Under the pieces are notes generated by a model, which saw nothing but the letters and a program-made list of their open reading frames with translations, made no database searches and was not told where the DNA came from. A DNA stretch of 64,000 bases from Symsagittifera roscoffensis (taxonomy: Eukaryota; Xenacoelomorpha; Acoela; Convolutidae): positions 7,345,954 through 7,409,953 of the forward strand of contig NC_087066.1 of NCBI RefSeq assembly GCF_963678635.1. The letters are read 5' to 3'. Positions 43,201 through 55,326 of this stretch are shown piece after piece; the first letter of the stretch is position 1, and each line of letters starts with the position of its first letter. The position numbers and the translations under genes were made by a program.

Positions 43201-46200
43201 ATGTAAAGGAGGGGTACAGGAGGGTGAGAGAGGTGGGTTACGCTTTCATGTGGGACAACCCCATTGTACAGTGGATGAAGGTAAGGGTGATGTGGTAATG
43301 TTATATTATCCTCTATTCTGGTGGATGATGTAAAGGAGGGGTACAGGAGGGTGAGAGAGGTGGGTTACGCGTTCATGTGGGACAACCCCATTCTACAGTG
43401 GATGAAGGTAAGGGTGATGTGGTAATGTTATATTATCCTCTAATCTGATGGATGATGTAAAGGAGGGGTACAGAAGGGTGAGGGAGGGGGTTACGCGTTC
43501 ATGTGGGACAACCCCATTCTACAGTGGATGAAGGTAAGGGTGATGTGGTAATATTATCTTATCCTCTATTCTGGTGGATGATGTAAAGGAGGGGTACAGG
43601 AGGGTGAGAGAGGGGGGTTACGCGTTCATGTGGGACAACCCCATTCTACAGTGGATGAAGGTAAGGGTGATGTGGTAATATTATCTTATCCTCTATTCTG
43701 GTGGATGATGCAGAGGCAGGGTACAGGAGGGTAAGAGAGGGAGGATACGCGTTCATGTGGGACAACCCCATTCTACAGTGGATGAAGGTAAGGGTGATGT
43801 GGTAATGTTATATTATCCTCTATTCTGGTGGATGATGCAGAGGAGGGGTACAGGAGGGTGAGAGAGGGGGGTTACGCGTTCATGTGGGACAACCCCATTC
43901 TACAGTGGATGAAGGTAAGGGTGATGTGGTAATATTATCTTATCCTCTATTCTGGTGGATGATGTAAAGGAGGGGTACAGGAGGGTGAGAGAGGGGGGTT
44001 ACGCGTTCATGTGGGACAACCCCATTCTACAGTGGATGAAGGTAAGGGTGATGTGTCAATGTTATATTATCCTCTATTCTGGTGGATGATGCAGAGGAGG
44101 GGTACAGGAGGGTGAGAGAGGGGGGTTACGCGTTCATGTGGGACAACCCCATTCTACAGTGGATGAAGGTAAGGGTGATGTGGTAATGTTATTTTATCCT
44201 CTATTCTGGTTGATGATGCAGAGGCAGGGTACAGGAGGGTAAGAGAGGGAGGATACGCGTTCATGTAGGACAACCCCATTCTACAGTGGCTGAAGGTAAG
44301 GGTGATGTGGTAATGTTATATTATCCTCTATTCTGGTGGATGATGTAAAGGAGGGGTACAGGAGGGTGAGAGAGGTGGGTTACGCGTTCATGTGGGACAA
44401 CCCCATTCTACAGTGGATGAAGGTAAGGGTGATGTGGTAATGTTATATTATCCTCTAATCTGATGGATGATGTAAAGGAGGGGTACAGGAGGGTGAGAGA
44501 GGGGGATACGCGTTCATGTGGGAAACCCCATTCTACAGTGGATGAAGGTAAGGGTGATGTGGTAATGTTATATTATCCTCTATTCTGGTGGATGATTTAA
44601 AGGAGGGGTAAAGGAGGGTGAGAGAGGTGGGTTACGCGTTCATGTGGGACAACCCCATTCTACAGTGGATGAAGGTAAGGGTGATGTGGTAATGTTATAT
44701 TATCCTCTATTCTGGTGGATGATTTAAAGGAGGGGTAAAGGAGGGTGAGAGAGGTGGGTTACGCGTTCATGTGGGACAACCCCATTCTACAGTGGATGAA
44801 GGTAAGGGTGATGTGGTAATGTTATATTATCCTCTAATCTGATGGATGATGTAAAGGAGGGGTACAGGAGGGTGAGAGAGGGGGATACGCGTTCATGTGG
44901 GAAACCCCACTCTACAGTGGATGAAGGTAAGGGTGATGTGGTAATTTTATATTATCCTCTATTCTGGTGGATGATGTAAAGGAGGGGTACAGGAGGGTGA
45001 GAGAGGTGGGTTACGCGTTCATGTGGGACAACCCCATTCTACAGTGGATGAAGGTAAGGGTGATGTGGTAACGTTATATTATCCTCTATTCTGGTGGATG
45101 ATGCAGAGGAAGGGTACAGGAGGTTGAGAGAGGGGGGATACCGTTCAAATGAGACAACCTCATTGTACAGTGGATGAAGGTAAGGGTGATGTGGTAATGT
45201 TATATTATCCTCTATTCTGGTGGATGATTTAAAGGAGGGGTAAAGGAGGGTGAGAGAGGTGGGTTACGCGTTCATGTGGGACAACCCCATTCTACAGTGG
45301 ATGAAGGTAAGGGTGATGTGGTAATGTTATATTATCCTCTATTCTGGTGGATGATGTAAAGGAGGGGTACAGGAGGGTGAGAGAGGGGGGTTACGCGTTC
45401 ATGTGGGACATCCCCATTCTACAGTGGATGAAGGTAAGGGTGATGTGGTAATGTTATATTATCCTCTATTCTGGTGGATGATGTAAAGGAGGGGTACAGG
45501 AGGGTGAGAGAGGTGGGTTACGCGTTCATGTGGGACAACCCCATTGTACAGTGGATGAAGGTAAGGGTGATGTGGTAATGTTATATTATCCTCTATTCTG
45601 GTGGATGATGTAAAGGAGGGGTACAGGAGGGTGAGAGAGGTGGGTTACGCGTTCATGTGGGACAACCCCATTCTACAGTGGATGAAGGTAAGGGTGATGT
45701 GGTAATGTTATATTATCCTCTAATCTGATTGATGATGTAAAGGAGGGGTACAGGAGGGTGAGAGAGGGGGATACGCGTTCATGTGGGAAACCCCATTCTA
45801 CAGTGGATGAAGGTAAGGGTGATGTGGTAATTTTATATTATCCTCTATTCTGGTGGATGATGTAAAGGAGGGGTACAGGAGGGTGAGAGAGGTGGGTTAC
45901 GCGTTCATGTGGGACAACCCCATTCTACAGTGGATGAAGGTAAGGGTGATGTGGTAACGTTATATTATCCTCTATTCTGGTGGATGATGCAGAGGAAGGG
46001 TACAGGAGGTTGAGAGAGGGGGGATACCGTTCAAATGAGACAACCTCATTGTACAGTGGATGCAGGTAAGGGTGATGTGGTAATGTTTTTTTATCCTCTA
46101 TCCTTGTGGATGATGCAGAGGAGGGGTACAGGAGGGTGAGAGAGGGGGGTTACGCGTTCATGTGGGACAACCCCATTCTACAGTGGATGAAGGTAAGGGT

Positions 46201-49200
46201 GATGTGGTAATGTTATATTATCCTCTATTCTGGTGGATGATTTAAAGGAGGGGTAAAGGAGGGTGAGAGAGGTGGGTTACGCGTTCATGTGGGACAACCC
46301 CATTCTACAGTGGATGAAGGTAAGGGTGATGTGGTAATGTTATATTATCCTCTATTCTGGTGGATGATGTAAAGGAGGGGTACAGGAGGGTGAGAGAGGG
46401 GGGTTACGCGTTCATGTGGGACAACCCCATTCTACAGTGGATGAAGGTAAGGGTGATGTGGTAATGTTATATTATCCTCTATTCTGGTGGATGATGTAAA
46501 GGAGGGGTACAGGAGGTTGAGAGAGGGCGATACGCGTTCATGTGGGAAACCCCATTCTACAGAGGATGAAGGTAAGGGTGATGTAGTAATGTTATGTTAT
46601 CTTCTATTCTGGTGGATGATGCAGAGGAAGGGTACAGGAGGGTGAGAGAGAGGGGATACGCGTTCATGTGGGACAACGCCGTTCTACAGAGGATGAAGGT
46701 AAGGGTGATGTGGTAATGTTATTTTCTCCTCTATTCTGGTGGATGATGCAGAGGAGGGGTACAGGAGGTTGAGAGAGGTGGGAAACGCGTTCATGTGAGA
46801 CAACCTCATTGTACAGTGGATGAAGGTAAGGGTGATATGGTAATGTTATATTATCCTCTATTCTGGTGGATGATGCAGAGGAGGGGTACAGGAGGTTGAG
46901 AGAGGGGGATACGCGTTCATGCGAGACAACCCCTTTCTACAGTGGATGAAGGTAGGGTTCATTTTTTAATGTTATACTACACTCTATCCTGGTGAATGAT
47001 GCAGAGCAGGGGTAAAGGAGGGTGAGGAAGAGGGTTTCGCGTTCAAGTGGGACAGCCTCAATCTACAGTGGATGAAGGTGGGGGTCATGTTGTAATGTTA
47101 TTTTCTCCTCTATTCTGGTGGATGATGCAGAGGAGGGGTACAGGAGGTTGAGAGAGGTGGGAAACGCGTTCATGTGAGACAACCTCATTGTACAGTGGAT
47201 GAAGGTAAGGGTGATGTGGTAATGTTTTATTATCCTCTATTCTGGTGGATGATGCAGAGGAGGGGTACAGGAGGTTGAGAGAGGGGGATACGCGTTCATG
47301 CGAGACAACCCCTTTCTACAGTGGATGAAGGTAGGGTTCATTTTTTAATGTTATACTACACTCTATCCTGGTGAATGATGCAGAGCAGGGGTAAAGGAGG
47401 GTGAGGAAGATGGTTTCGCGTTCAAGTGGGACAGCCTCAATCTACAGTGGATGAAGGTGGGGGTCATGTTGTAATGTTATATTATCCTCTACTCTGGTGG
47501 ATGATGCAGAGGAGGGGTACAGGAGGGTGAGAGAGGGGGGATACGCATTCATGTAGAAGGGGGGTTGTTGATGCAGAGCAGGGGTACGCGTAGGGTGAGA
47601 GAGGGGGAGGGTGAGAGAGGGTGAGAGAGGGGGAATACGCGTTCATGTGGGACAACCCCATTCTACAGTGGATGAAGTTAATGGTGATGTCGTAATGTTA
47701 TATTATCCTTATTATCCTCTATTCTGGTGGATGATGCAGAGGAGGGGTACAGGAGGGTGTGAGAGGGCGGATACGCGTTCATGTGGGACAATCCCATTCT
47801 ACAGTGGACGAAGGTAAGGGTGATGTGGTAATGTTATATTATCCTCTATTCTGGTGGATGATGCAGAGGAAGGGTACAGGAGGGTGAGAGAGAGGGGATA
47901 CGCGTTCATGTGGGACAACGCCGTTCTACAGAGGATGAAGGTAAGGGTGATGTGGTAATGTTATTTTCTCCTCTATTCTGGTGGATGATGCAGAGGAGGG
48001 GTACAGGAGGTTGAGAGAGGTGGGAAACGCGTTCATGTGAGACAACCTCATTGTACAGTGGATGAAGGTAAGGGTGATGTGGTAATGTTATATTATCCTC
48101 TATTCTGGTGGATGATGCAGAGGAGGGGTACAGGAGGTTGAGAGAGGGGGATACGCGTTCATGCGAGACAACCCCTTTCTACAGTGGATGAAGGTAGGGT
48201 TCATTTTTTAATGTTATACTACACTCTATCCTGGTGAATGATGCAGAGCAGGGGTAAAGGAGGGTGAGGAAGAGGGTTTCGCGTTCAAGTGGGACAGCCT
48301 CAATCTACAGTGGATGAAGGTGGGGGTCATGTTGTAATGTTATTTTCTCCTCTATTCTGGTGGATGATGCAGAGGAGGGGTACAGGAGGTTGAGAGAGGT
48401 GGGAAACGCGTTCATGTGAGACAACCTCATTGTACAGTGGATGAAGGTAAGGGTGATGTGGTAATGTTTTATTATCCTCTATTCTGGTGGATGATGCAGA
48501 GGAGGGGTACAGGAGGTTGAGAGAGGGGGATACGCGTTCATGCGAGACAACCCCTTTCTACAGTGGATGAAGGTAGGGTTCATTTTTTAATGTTATACTA
48601 CACTCTATCCTGGTGAATGATGCAGAGCAGGGGTAAAAGAGGGTGAGGAAGATGGTTTCGCGTTCAAGTGGGACAGCCTCAATCTACAGTGGATGAAGGT
48701 GGGGGTCATGTTGTAATGTTATATTATCCTCTACTCTGGTGGATGATGCAGAGGAGGGGTACAGGAGGGTGAGAGAGGGGGGATACGCATTCATGTAGAA
48801 GGGGGGTTGTTGATGCAGAGCAGGGGTACGCGTAGGGTGAGAGAGGGGGAGGGTGAGAGAGGGTGAGAGAGGGGGAATACGCGTTCATGTGGGACAACCC
48901 CATTCTACAGTGGATGAAGTTAATGGTGATGTCGTAATGTTATATTATCCTCTATTCTGGTGGATGATGCAGAGGAGGGGTACAGGAGGGTGTGAGAGGG
49001 CGGATACGCGTTCATGTGGGACAATCCCATTCTACAGTGGACGAAGGTAAGGGTGATGTGGTAATGTTATATTATCCTCTATTCTGGTGGATGATGCAGA
49101 GGAGGGGTACAGGAGGGTGAGAGAGGGGGGATACGCGTTCATGTGGGACAACCCCATTCTACAGTGGATGATGGTAAGGGTGATGTGGTAATGTTATGTT

Positions 49201-51728
49201 ATCCTCTATTCTGGTGCATGATGCAGAGCAGGGGTACAGGAGGGTGAGAGAGGGGGTATACGCGTTCATGTGGGACAACCCCATTCTACAGTGGATGAAG
49301 GTAAGGGTGATGTGGTAATGTTATATTATTCTCTATTCTGGTGGATGATGCAGAGGAGGGGTACAGGAGGGTGGGAGAGGGGGATACGCGTTCATGTGGG
49401 ACAACCCCATTCTACAGTGGATGATGGTAAGGGTGATGTGGTAATGTTATGTTATCCTCTATTCTGGTGCATGATGCAGAGGAGGGGTACAGGAGGGTGA
49501 GAGAGGGGGGATACGCGTTCATGTGGGACAACCTCATTCTACAGAGGATGAAGGTGAGGGTGATGTGGTAATATTATGTTATCCTCTATTCTGGTGGATG
49601 ATGCAGAGGAAGGGTACAGGAGGGTGAGAGAGAGGGGATACGCGTTCATGTAGGACAACGCCGTTCTACAGTGGATGAAGGTAAGGGTGATGTGGTAATG
49701 TTATATTATCCTCTATTCTGGTGGATGATGCAGAGGAGGGGTACAGGAGGTTGAGAGAGGTGGGAAACGCGTTCATGTGAGACAACCTCATTGTACAGTG
49801 GATGAAGGCAAGGGTGATGTGGTAATGTTATATTATCCTCTATTCTGGTGGATGATGCAGAGGAGGGGTGCAGTAGAGTGAGAGAGGGGTGATACGCGTT
49901 CATGTGGGACAATGCCATTCTACAGTGGATGAAGGTAAGGGTGATGTGGTAATGTTATATTATCCTCTATTTTAGTGGATGATGCAGAGGAGGGGTACAG
50001 GAGGGTGAGAGAGGGGGGTTACGCGTTTATGTGGGACAACCCCATTCTACAGTGGATGAAGGCGAGGTTGATGTGGTAATATTATGTTATCCTCTATTCT
50101 GGTGGATGATGCAGAGGAAGGGTACAGGAGGGTGAGAGAGAGGGGATACGCGTTCATGTAGGACAACGCCGTTCTACAGTGGATGAAGGTAAGGGTGATG
50201 TGGTAATGTTATATTATCCTCTATTCTGGTGGATGATGCAGAGGAGGGGTACAGGAGGTTGAGAGAGGTGGGAAACGCGTTCATGTGAGACAACCTCATT
50301 GTACAGTGGATGAAGGCAAGGGTGATGTGGTAATGTTATATTATCCTCTATTCTGGTGGATGATGCAGAGGAGGGGTGCAGTAGAGTGAGAGAGGGGTGA
50401 TACGCGTTCATGTGGGACAATGCCATTCTACAGTGGATGAAGGTAAGGGTGATGTGGTAATGTTATGTTATCCTCTATTCTGGTGCATGATGCAGAGGAG
50501 GGGTACAGGAGGGTGAGAGAGGGGGGATACGCGTTCATGTGGGACAACCTCATTCTACAGAGGATGAAGGTGAGGGTGATGTGGTAATATTATGTTATCC
50601 TCTATTCTGGTGGATGATGCAGAGGAAGGGTACAGGAGGGTGAGAGAGAGGGGATACGCGTTCATGTAGGACAACGCCGTTCTACAGTGGATGAAGGTAA
50701 GGGTGATGTGGTAATGTTATATTATCCTCTATTCTGGTGGATGATGCAGAGGAGGGGTACAGGAGGTTGAGAGAGGTGGGAAACGCGTTCATGTGAGACA
50801 ACCTCATTGTACAGTGGATGAAGGCAAGGGTGATGTGGTAATGTTATATTATCCTCTATTCTGGTGGATGATGCAGAGGAGGGGTGCAGTAGAGTGAGAG
50901 AGGGGTGATACGCGTTCATGTGGGACAATGCCATTCTACAGTGGATGAAGGTAAGGGTGATGTGGTAATGTTATATTATCCTCTATTTTAGTGGATGATG
51001 CAGAGGAGGGGTACAGGAGGGTGAGAGAGGGGGGTTATGCGTTTATGTGGGACAACCCCATTCTACAGTGGATGAAGGCGAGGTTGATGTGGTAATGTTA
51101 TGTTATCCTCTGTTCTGTGGGATGATGCAGAGGAAGGGTACAGGAGGTTGAGAGAGGGGGGATACGCGTTCAAATGAGACAACCTCATTCTACAGTGCAT
51201 GAAGGTAAGGGTGATGTGGTAATGTTATATTATCCTCTATTCTGGTGGATGATGCAGAGGAGGGGTACAGTAGAGTGAGAGAGGGGTGATACGCGTTCGT
51301 GTGGTACAACCCCATTCTACGGCGAATAAAGGCAAGGGTGATGTGGTAATGTTTTTTAATCCTCTATTCTGGTGGATGATGCAGAGGAGGGGTACAGGAG
51401 ATTGAGAGAGGGGGGATACGCGTTCATGTGAGACAACCTCATTCTACAGTGGATGAAGGTAAGGATGTTTAGGCAATGTTATATTATCTTCTATTCTGGT
51501 GGATATTGCAGAGGAGGGGTACAGGAGGGTGAGAGAGGGGAGATATGCGTTCGTGCGGTACAACCCCATTCTACGGTGAAAAAAGTTAAGGGTGATGTGG
51601 TATGTTATATAATCCTCTATTCTGGTGGACGATGCAGAGGAGGGGTACAGTAGGGTGAGAGAGGGGTGATACGCGTTCATGTGGGACAACGCCATTGTAA
51701 AATGAATAAAGGGAAGGGTGATGTGGTA
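40238..51728 (+). repeat. 127-bp exon-plus-donor satellite, main block
   Basis: About 90 head-to-tail monomers. Donor GT positions at 40238, 40365, 40492 and 40619 fix the period at 127 bp. Each monomer is 31 nt of intron (GTAAGGGTGATGTGGTAAT and a TATTATCC-type tail) plus 96 nt derived from the end of exon 15 (TCTATTCTGGTGGATGATG and onward to CAGTGGATGAAG). Most monomers keep the GTAAGG donor. Variants (GATGCAGAGG or GATGTAAAGG; GAGGTGGG or GAGGGGGG) recur in fixed order, giving higher-order repeats: 508 bp at 49706-50934 and about 1270 bp between 41391 and 44060. Monomers diverge more towards 47000-51700, with some indels. The minus-strand 70-codon ORFs in this block are shadows. Confidence 0.95.
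49706..51229. repeat. Higher-order repeat, 508 bp (four monomers), three copies
   Basis: An identical stretch recurs at 49706, 50214 and 50722, spaced 508 bp, exactly four 127-bp monomers. The constituent monomers differ from one another but match their counterparts 508 bp away, the definition of a higher-order repeat. Confidence 0.85.
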
Positions 51729-53501
51729 GAAATAAAGGAAGGCTGGGTCATTCCCCTGCACAAGAAAGGTCCCAAGAACGATCTGGGCAACTACCGTGGA
51801 GTGTGCCTGTTACCACTGGCAAGCAGACTGATCGCACGGATCTTCGCGACGAGACTCCGGACATGGGCAGAAACCATTGGCGCTCTAGATGAGAGCCAAA
51901 ACGGTTTCCGTGGTGGAAGGTCTACGGCTGACTCAACGCAGATCATCATCCGGATGGAAGAAGAAACAAGAAGAGTGTACGGGATGACAGACGAGTGCAA
52001 CGAGAACCGGCCAGGGGCTGTCCTCCTAGACATCACCAAGGCTTACCCTCGCACCAACAAACCCCTTCTGTGGGGTATGTTAGCCAGATTTGGCATGACG
52101 GACAAGGTGCTCGACCTGCTGAAAGGTCTCCATGAAGAAACGCGATACCGGGTGAAAGGAAAGGAAGGTCTCAGCGATGATTGGGCCCCCGCCAGAGGAC
52201 TCAGAGAGGGGTGCGCAACATCACCTATCCTTTTCAACGTATACCATGCCGAAGCAATAAGAAGAGCTGAAATAGAACGGAGAAAGGAGGCGGCGGAGAG
52301 AGGCCAAGAGTGCGGTCTCACCTGGAGGTGGACACCAGGAGGCAGCCTCCCACCGAGAGAAGCGCTCGGAGCATTGCGTAGCAGCAACAAGTGTAATTGC
52401 ATCCTGGAGGACTCGTTGTTTGCAGACGACACTTCTCTACTTGGTTGGACCGAAGAGCTCGTCACAGGGAAAGAGGTGATCAAGAAGAAAATGATGGAGT
52501 TCGAAGAGAAATGCCACAACGGAAAAGAAGAGTCCATCAATTTTGCAACAACCAGCGCCCAGAGGACTAGAATGCTGGGAACCCTCATCGAGAAACGAGA
52601 AGACCGAGGAGCCAGGATCAAGAGAGGGTACCACGCGTGGAGCAAGGTGAAGCAATGGCTCTGGAATTCGAGCCTCTCCAAGCGCACCAGAGCATTGGTG
52701 GTCCAAGCCGTAGTGGAGTCCACTCTCCTGTTCGACTGTAGCGTTAGAGCATGGACACCGACCGACATCCAGAAGTTCCAGAGCGTCGCAGACAGAGCCT
52801 ACAGGTTTGTGTGGAACAATGGAAAACCTCACACACTGATAAGGATGCAGAATGAAGGAGTCAACAGCTACGAGATCCGCAGACAGCTGAACATTGAATC
52901 GATAAGGACCAAGATCGAGTGCAGAGCATTAGAGCGAATGGGCCACGTTCTCAGAATGTCGGATGAGAGGATTGTGAAGAAAGCCGTCCTCGGATTCTGG
53001 GACATGGAGAGGACACGCAGTGGGAACTCGCGAGGCAACACCATCCAGTACTGGCGCAGACTGCTGAAAGAAGCGGGACATGAAGACGACAACAGCGAGA
53101 ACCTCACCAATGACCGGAAACGATGGAAGAAGACCGTTACAGATCGCAGGACGTTCCTCAAAAACTGGGAGACGCAAATGTGCAACTGGCACAGAGGATC
53201 GGAAAAACCGGCCCGCTCACAATGGAATCGAGAGAGAATAAGTGACAGCGGTTGGCCTTGCCGCTGGGACGGATGCGACAAGAAGTGCGCATCAAAAGGA
53301 GGACGGACGAATCACGAGAGAAAAGCACACAGATGGGAGTCAGTGGACTACAAGTGTCCAAAGTGCAACGACAGTTTTTCGGACCAGGCTGCTCTGACGA
53401 ACCTTTTCAAGGCGTGCCAAGGAGGTCAGGGTGGGTTCTGTCCGAAGTGTCAGAAGTCCCTGTCGTTGAGCAACATGGCAAGACACCGGAGGACCTGTTG
53501 A
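51666..53501 (+). CDS. Reverse transcriptase with C-terminal zinc fingers (truncated LINE ORF)
   Basis: The open frame is 611 codons. The first 21 or so are satellite sequence, so the start is an accident of the insertion. RT motifs follow: PLHKKG and NYRGVCLL near residue 30, QNGFRGGRSTADSTQ near 80, LLDITKAYP (motif A), GCATSPILFNVY (motif B) and SLFADDTSL (motif C, FADD). The LINE-type thumb region has RALERMGHVLRMSDERIVKK. The C-terminus has Cys/His fingers: CRWDGC, YKCPKCNDSF, FCPKCQKSLS. A TGA at 53499 cuts the last finger; the copy at 55593 has CGA there, and the frame would go on to a stop at 53679. In the second finger a zinc-ligand His is Leu (TNLFKAC here, TNHFKAC in the other copies). 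The fragment is dead as an element. Confidence 0.85.
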   Translation: MIRVHVGQRHCKMNKGKGDVVEIKEGWVIPLHKKGPKNDLGNYRGVCLLPLASRLIARIFATRLRTWAETIGALDESQNGFRGGRSTADSTQIIIRMEEETRRVYGMTDECNENRPGAVLLDITKAYPRTNKPLLWGMLARFGMTDKVLDLLKGLHEETRYRVKGKEGLSDDWAPARGLREGCATSPILFNVYHAEAIRRAEIERRKEAAERGQECGLTWRWTPGGSLPPREALGALRSSNKCNCILEDSLFADDTSLLGWTEELVTGKEVIKKKMMEFEEKCHNGKEESINFATTSAQRTRMLGTLIEKREDRGARIKRGYHAWSKVKQWLWNSSLSKRTRALVVQAVVESTLLFDCSVRAWTPTDIQKFQSVADRAYRFVWNNGKPHTLIRMQNEGVNSYEIRRQLNIESIRTKIECRALERMGHVLRMSDERIVKKAVLGFWDMERTRSGNSRGNTIQYWRRLLKEAGHEDDNSENLTNDRKRWKKTVTDRRTFLKNWETQMCNWHRGSEKPARSQWNRERISDSGWPCRWDGCDKKCASKGGRTNHERKAHRWESVDYKCPKCNDSFSDQAALTNLFKACQGGQGGFCPKCQKSLSLSNMARHRRTC

Positions 53502-53692
53502 GGAGAGCACCCGACAGCCCCAGAAGTAACCAACACCAATATCACAGGACGATTCGCCGGAACGAGAGCCAGAATCCAATGCGAAGAATGCGGTACTTGG
53601 GTGACAAAAAACAACATTTCAAGACACAGGATCACATGTCCTGGAAACTGGGAATCAAGGCCACCCACGGGGCGTAAATGACAAAAGAAGAA
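51729..53692 (+). mobile_element. 5'-truncated non-LTR retrotransposon in the satellite
   Basis: The monomer is broken after GATGTGGTA at 51728 and resumes with AGGGGTGATACGCG at about 53692, losing roughly 60 bp of monomer. Between them lies a plus-strand insert coding for a reverse transcriptase and ending in GACAAAAGAAGAAG, a short A-rich tail. There is no endonuclease. Such 5' truncation is typical of LINE-like target-primed insertion. Its GC-richer coding sequence stands out from the intron. Confidence 0.85.
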
Positions 53693-55326
53693 GAGGGGTG
53701 ATACGCGTTCATGTGGGACAACGCTATTCTACAGTGAATGAAGGTAACGGTGATGTGGTAATGTTATATTATCCTCTATCCGGGTGGAAGATGCAGAAGA
53801 AGGGTTCAAGGGGGTGAGAGAGTGCGGATACGCATTCATGTGGGACAACCCCATCCTACAGTAGATGAAGGTGAGGGTGATGTGGTAATGTTATGTTTTC
53901 CTCTATTCTGGTGGATGATGTAGAGGAGGAGTACAGGAGGTTGAGAGAGGGGGGATACGCGTTCATGTGAGACAACCCCATTCTACAGTGGATGAAGGCG
54001 AGGTTGATGTGGTAATGTTATGTTATCCTCTGTTCTGTGGGATGATGCAGAGGAAGAGTACAGGAGGTTGAGAGAGGGGGGATACGCGTTCAAATGAGAC
54101 AACCTCATTCTACAGTGGATGAAGGTAAGGGTGATGTGGTAATGTTATATTATCCTCTATTCTTGTGGATGATGCAGAGGAGGGGTACAGTAGAGTGAGA
54201 GAGGGGTGATACGCGTTCGTGTGGTACAACCCCATTCTACGGCGAATAAAGGCAAGGGTGATGTGGTAATGTTATATAATCCTCTATTCTGGTGGATGAT
54301 GCAGAGGAGGGGTACAGGAGGTTGAGAGAGGGGGGATACGCGTTCATGTGGGACAACGCTATTCTACAGTGAATGAAGGTAAGGGTGATGTGGTAATGTT
54401 ATATTATCCTCTTTCCGGGTGGAAGATGCAGAAGAAGGGTTCAAGGGGGTGAGAGAGTGCGGATACGCATTCATGTGGGACAACCCCATCCTACAGTAGA
54501 TGAAGGTGAGGGTGATGTGGTAATGTTATGTTTTCCTCTATTCTGGTGGATGATGTAGAGGAGGAGTACAGGAGGTTGAGAGAGGGGGGATACGCGTTCA
54601 TGTGAGACAACCCCATTCTACAGTGGATGAAGGCGAGGTTGATGTGGTAATTTTATGTTATCCTCTGTTCTGTGGGATGATGCAGAGGAAGGGTACAGGA
54701 GGTTGAGAGAGGGGGGATACGCGTTCAAATGAGACAACCTCATTCTACAGTGGATGAAGGTAAGGGTGATGTGGTAATGTTATATTATCCTCTATTCTGG
54801 TGGATGATGCAGAGGAGGGGTACAGTAGAGTGAGAGAGGGGTGATACGCGTTCGTGTGGTACAACCCCATTCTACGGCGAATAAAGGCAAGGGTGATGTG
54901 GTAATGTTATATAATCCTCTATTCTGGTGGATGATGCTGAGGAGGGGTACAGGAGGTTGAGAGAGGGGGGATACGCGTTCATGTGGGACAACGCTATTCT
55001 ACAGTGAATGAAGGCAAGGGTGATGTGGTAATGTTATATTATCCTCTATCCGGGTGGAAGATGCAGAAGAAGGGTTCAAGGGGGTGAGAGAGTGCGGATA
55101 CGTATTCATGTGGGACAACCCCATTCTACAGTAGATGAAGGTGAGGGTGATGTGGTAATGTTATGTTTTCCTCTATTCTGGTGGATGATGTAGAGGAGGA
55201 GTACAGGAGGTTGAGAGAGGGGGGATACGCGTTCATGTGAGACAACCTCATTCTACAGTGGATGAAGGCGAGGTTGATGTGGTAATGTTATGTTATCCTC
55301 TGTTCTGTGGGACAACCCTGTCTCCC
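53692..55326 (+). repeat. 127-bp satellite, middle block with 635-bp higher-order repeat
   Basis: About 13 monomers between the two retrotransposon fragments. The variant ACGCTATTCT recurs at 53721, 54356 and 54991, exactly 635 bp (five monomers) apart. The block ends at GGGACAACCC followed by about 8 bp of unmatched filler before the second retrotransposon fragment. Confidence 0.9.

Noticed and set aside
47611-49500. Plus-strand ORFs of 65-76 codons in the satellite
   Set aside because: They run through monomer boundaries and former splice donors out of the receptor frame and have no start context.
49706-51761. Minus-strand 70-105 codon ORFs in the satellite (MALSHMNAYHPSL and similar)
   Set aside because: They are antisense shadows of the monomer and recur only because the repeat recurs.
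52043-53361. Long minus-strand ORFs (241, 131, 137 codons) over the retrotransposon
   Set aside because: They are antisense to a clear reverse transcriptase frame; codon structure explains their length.
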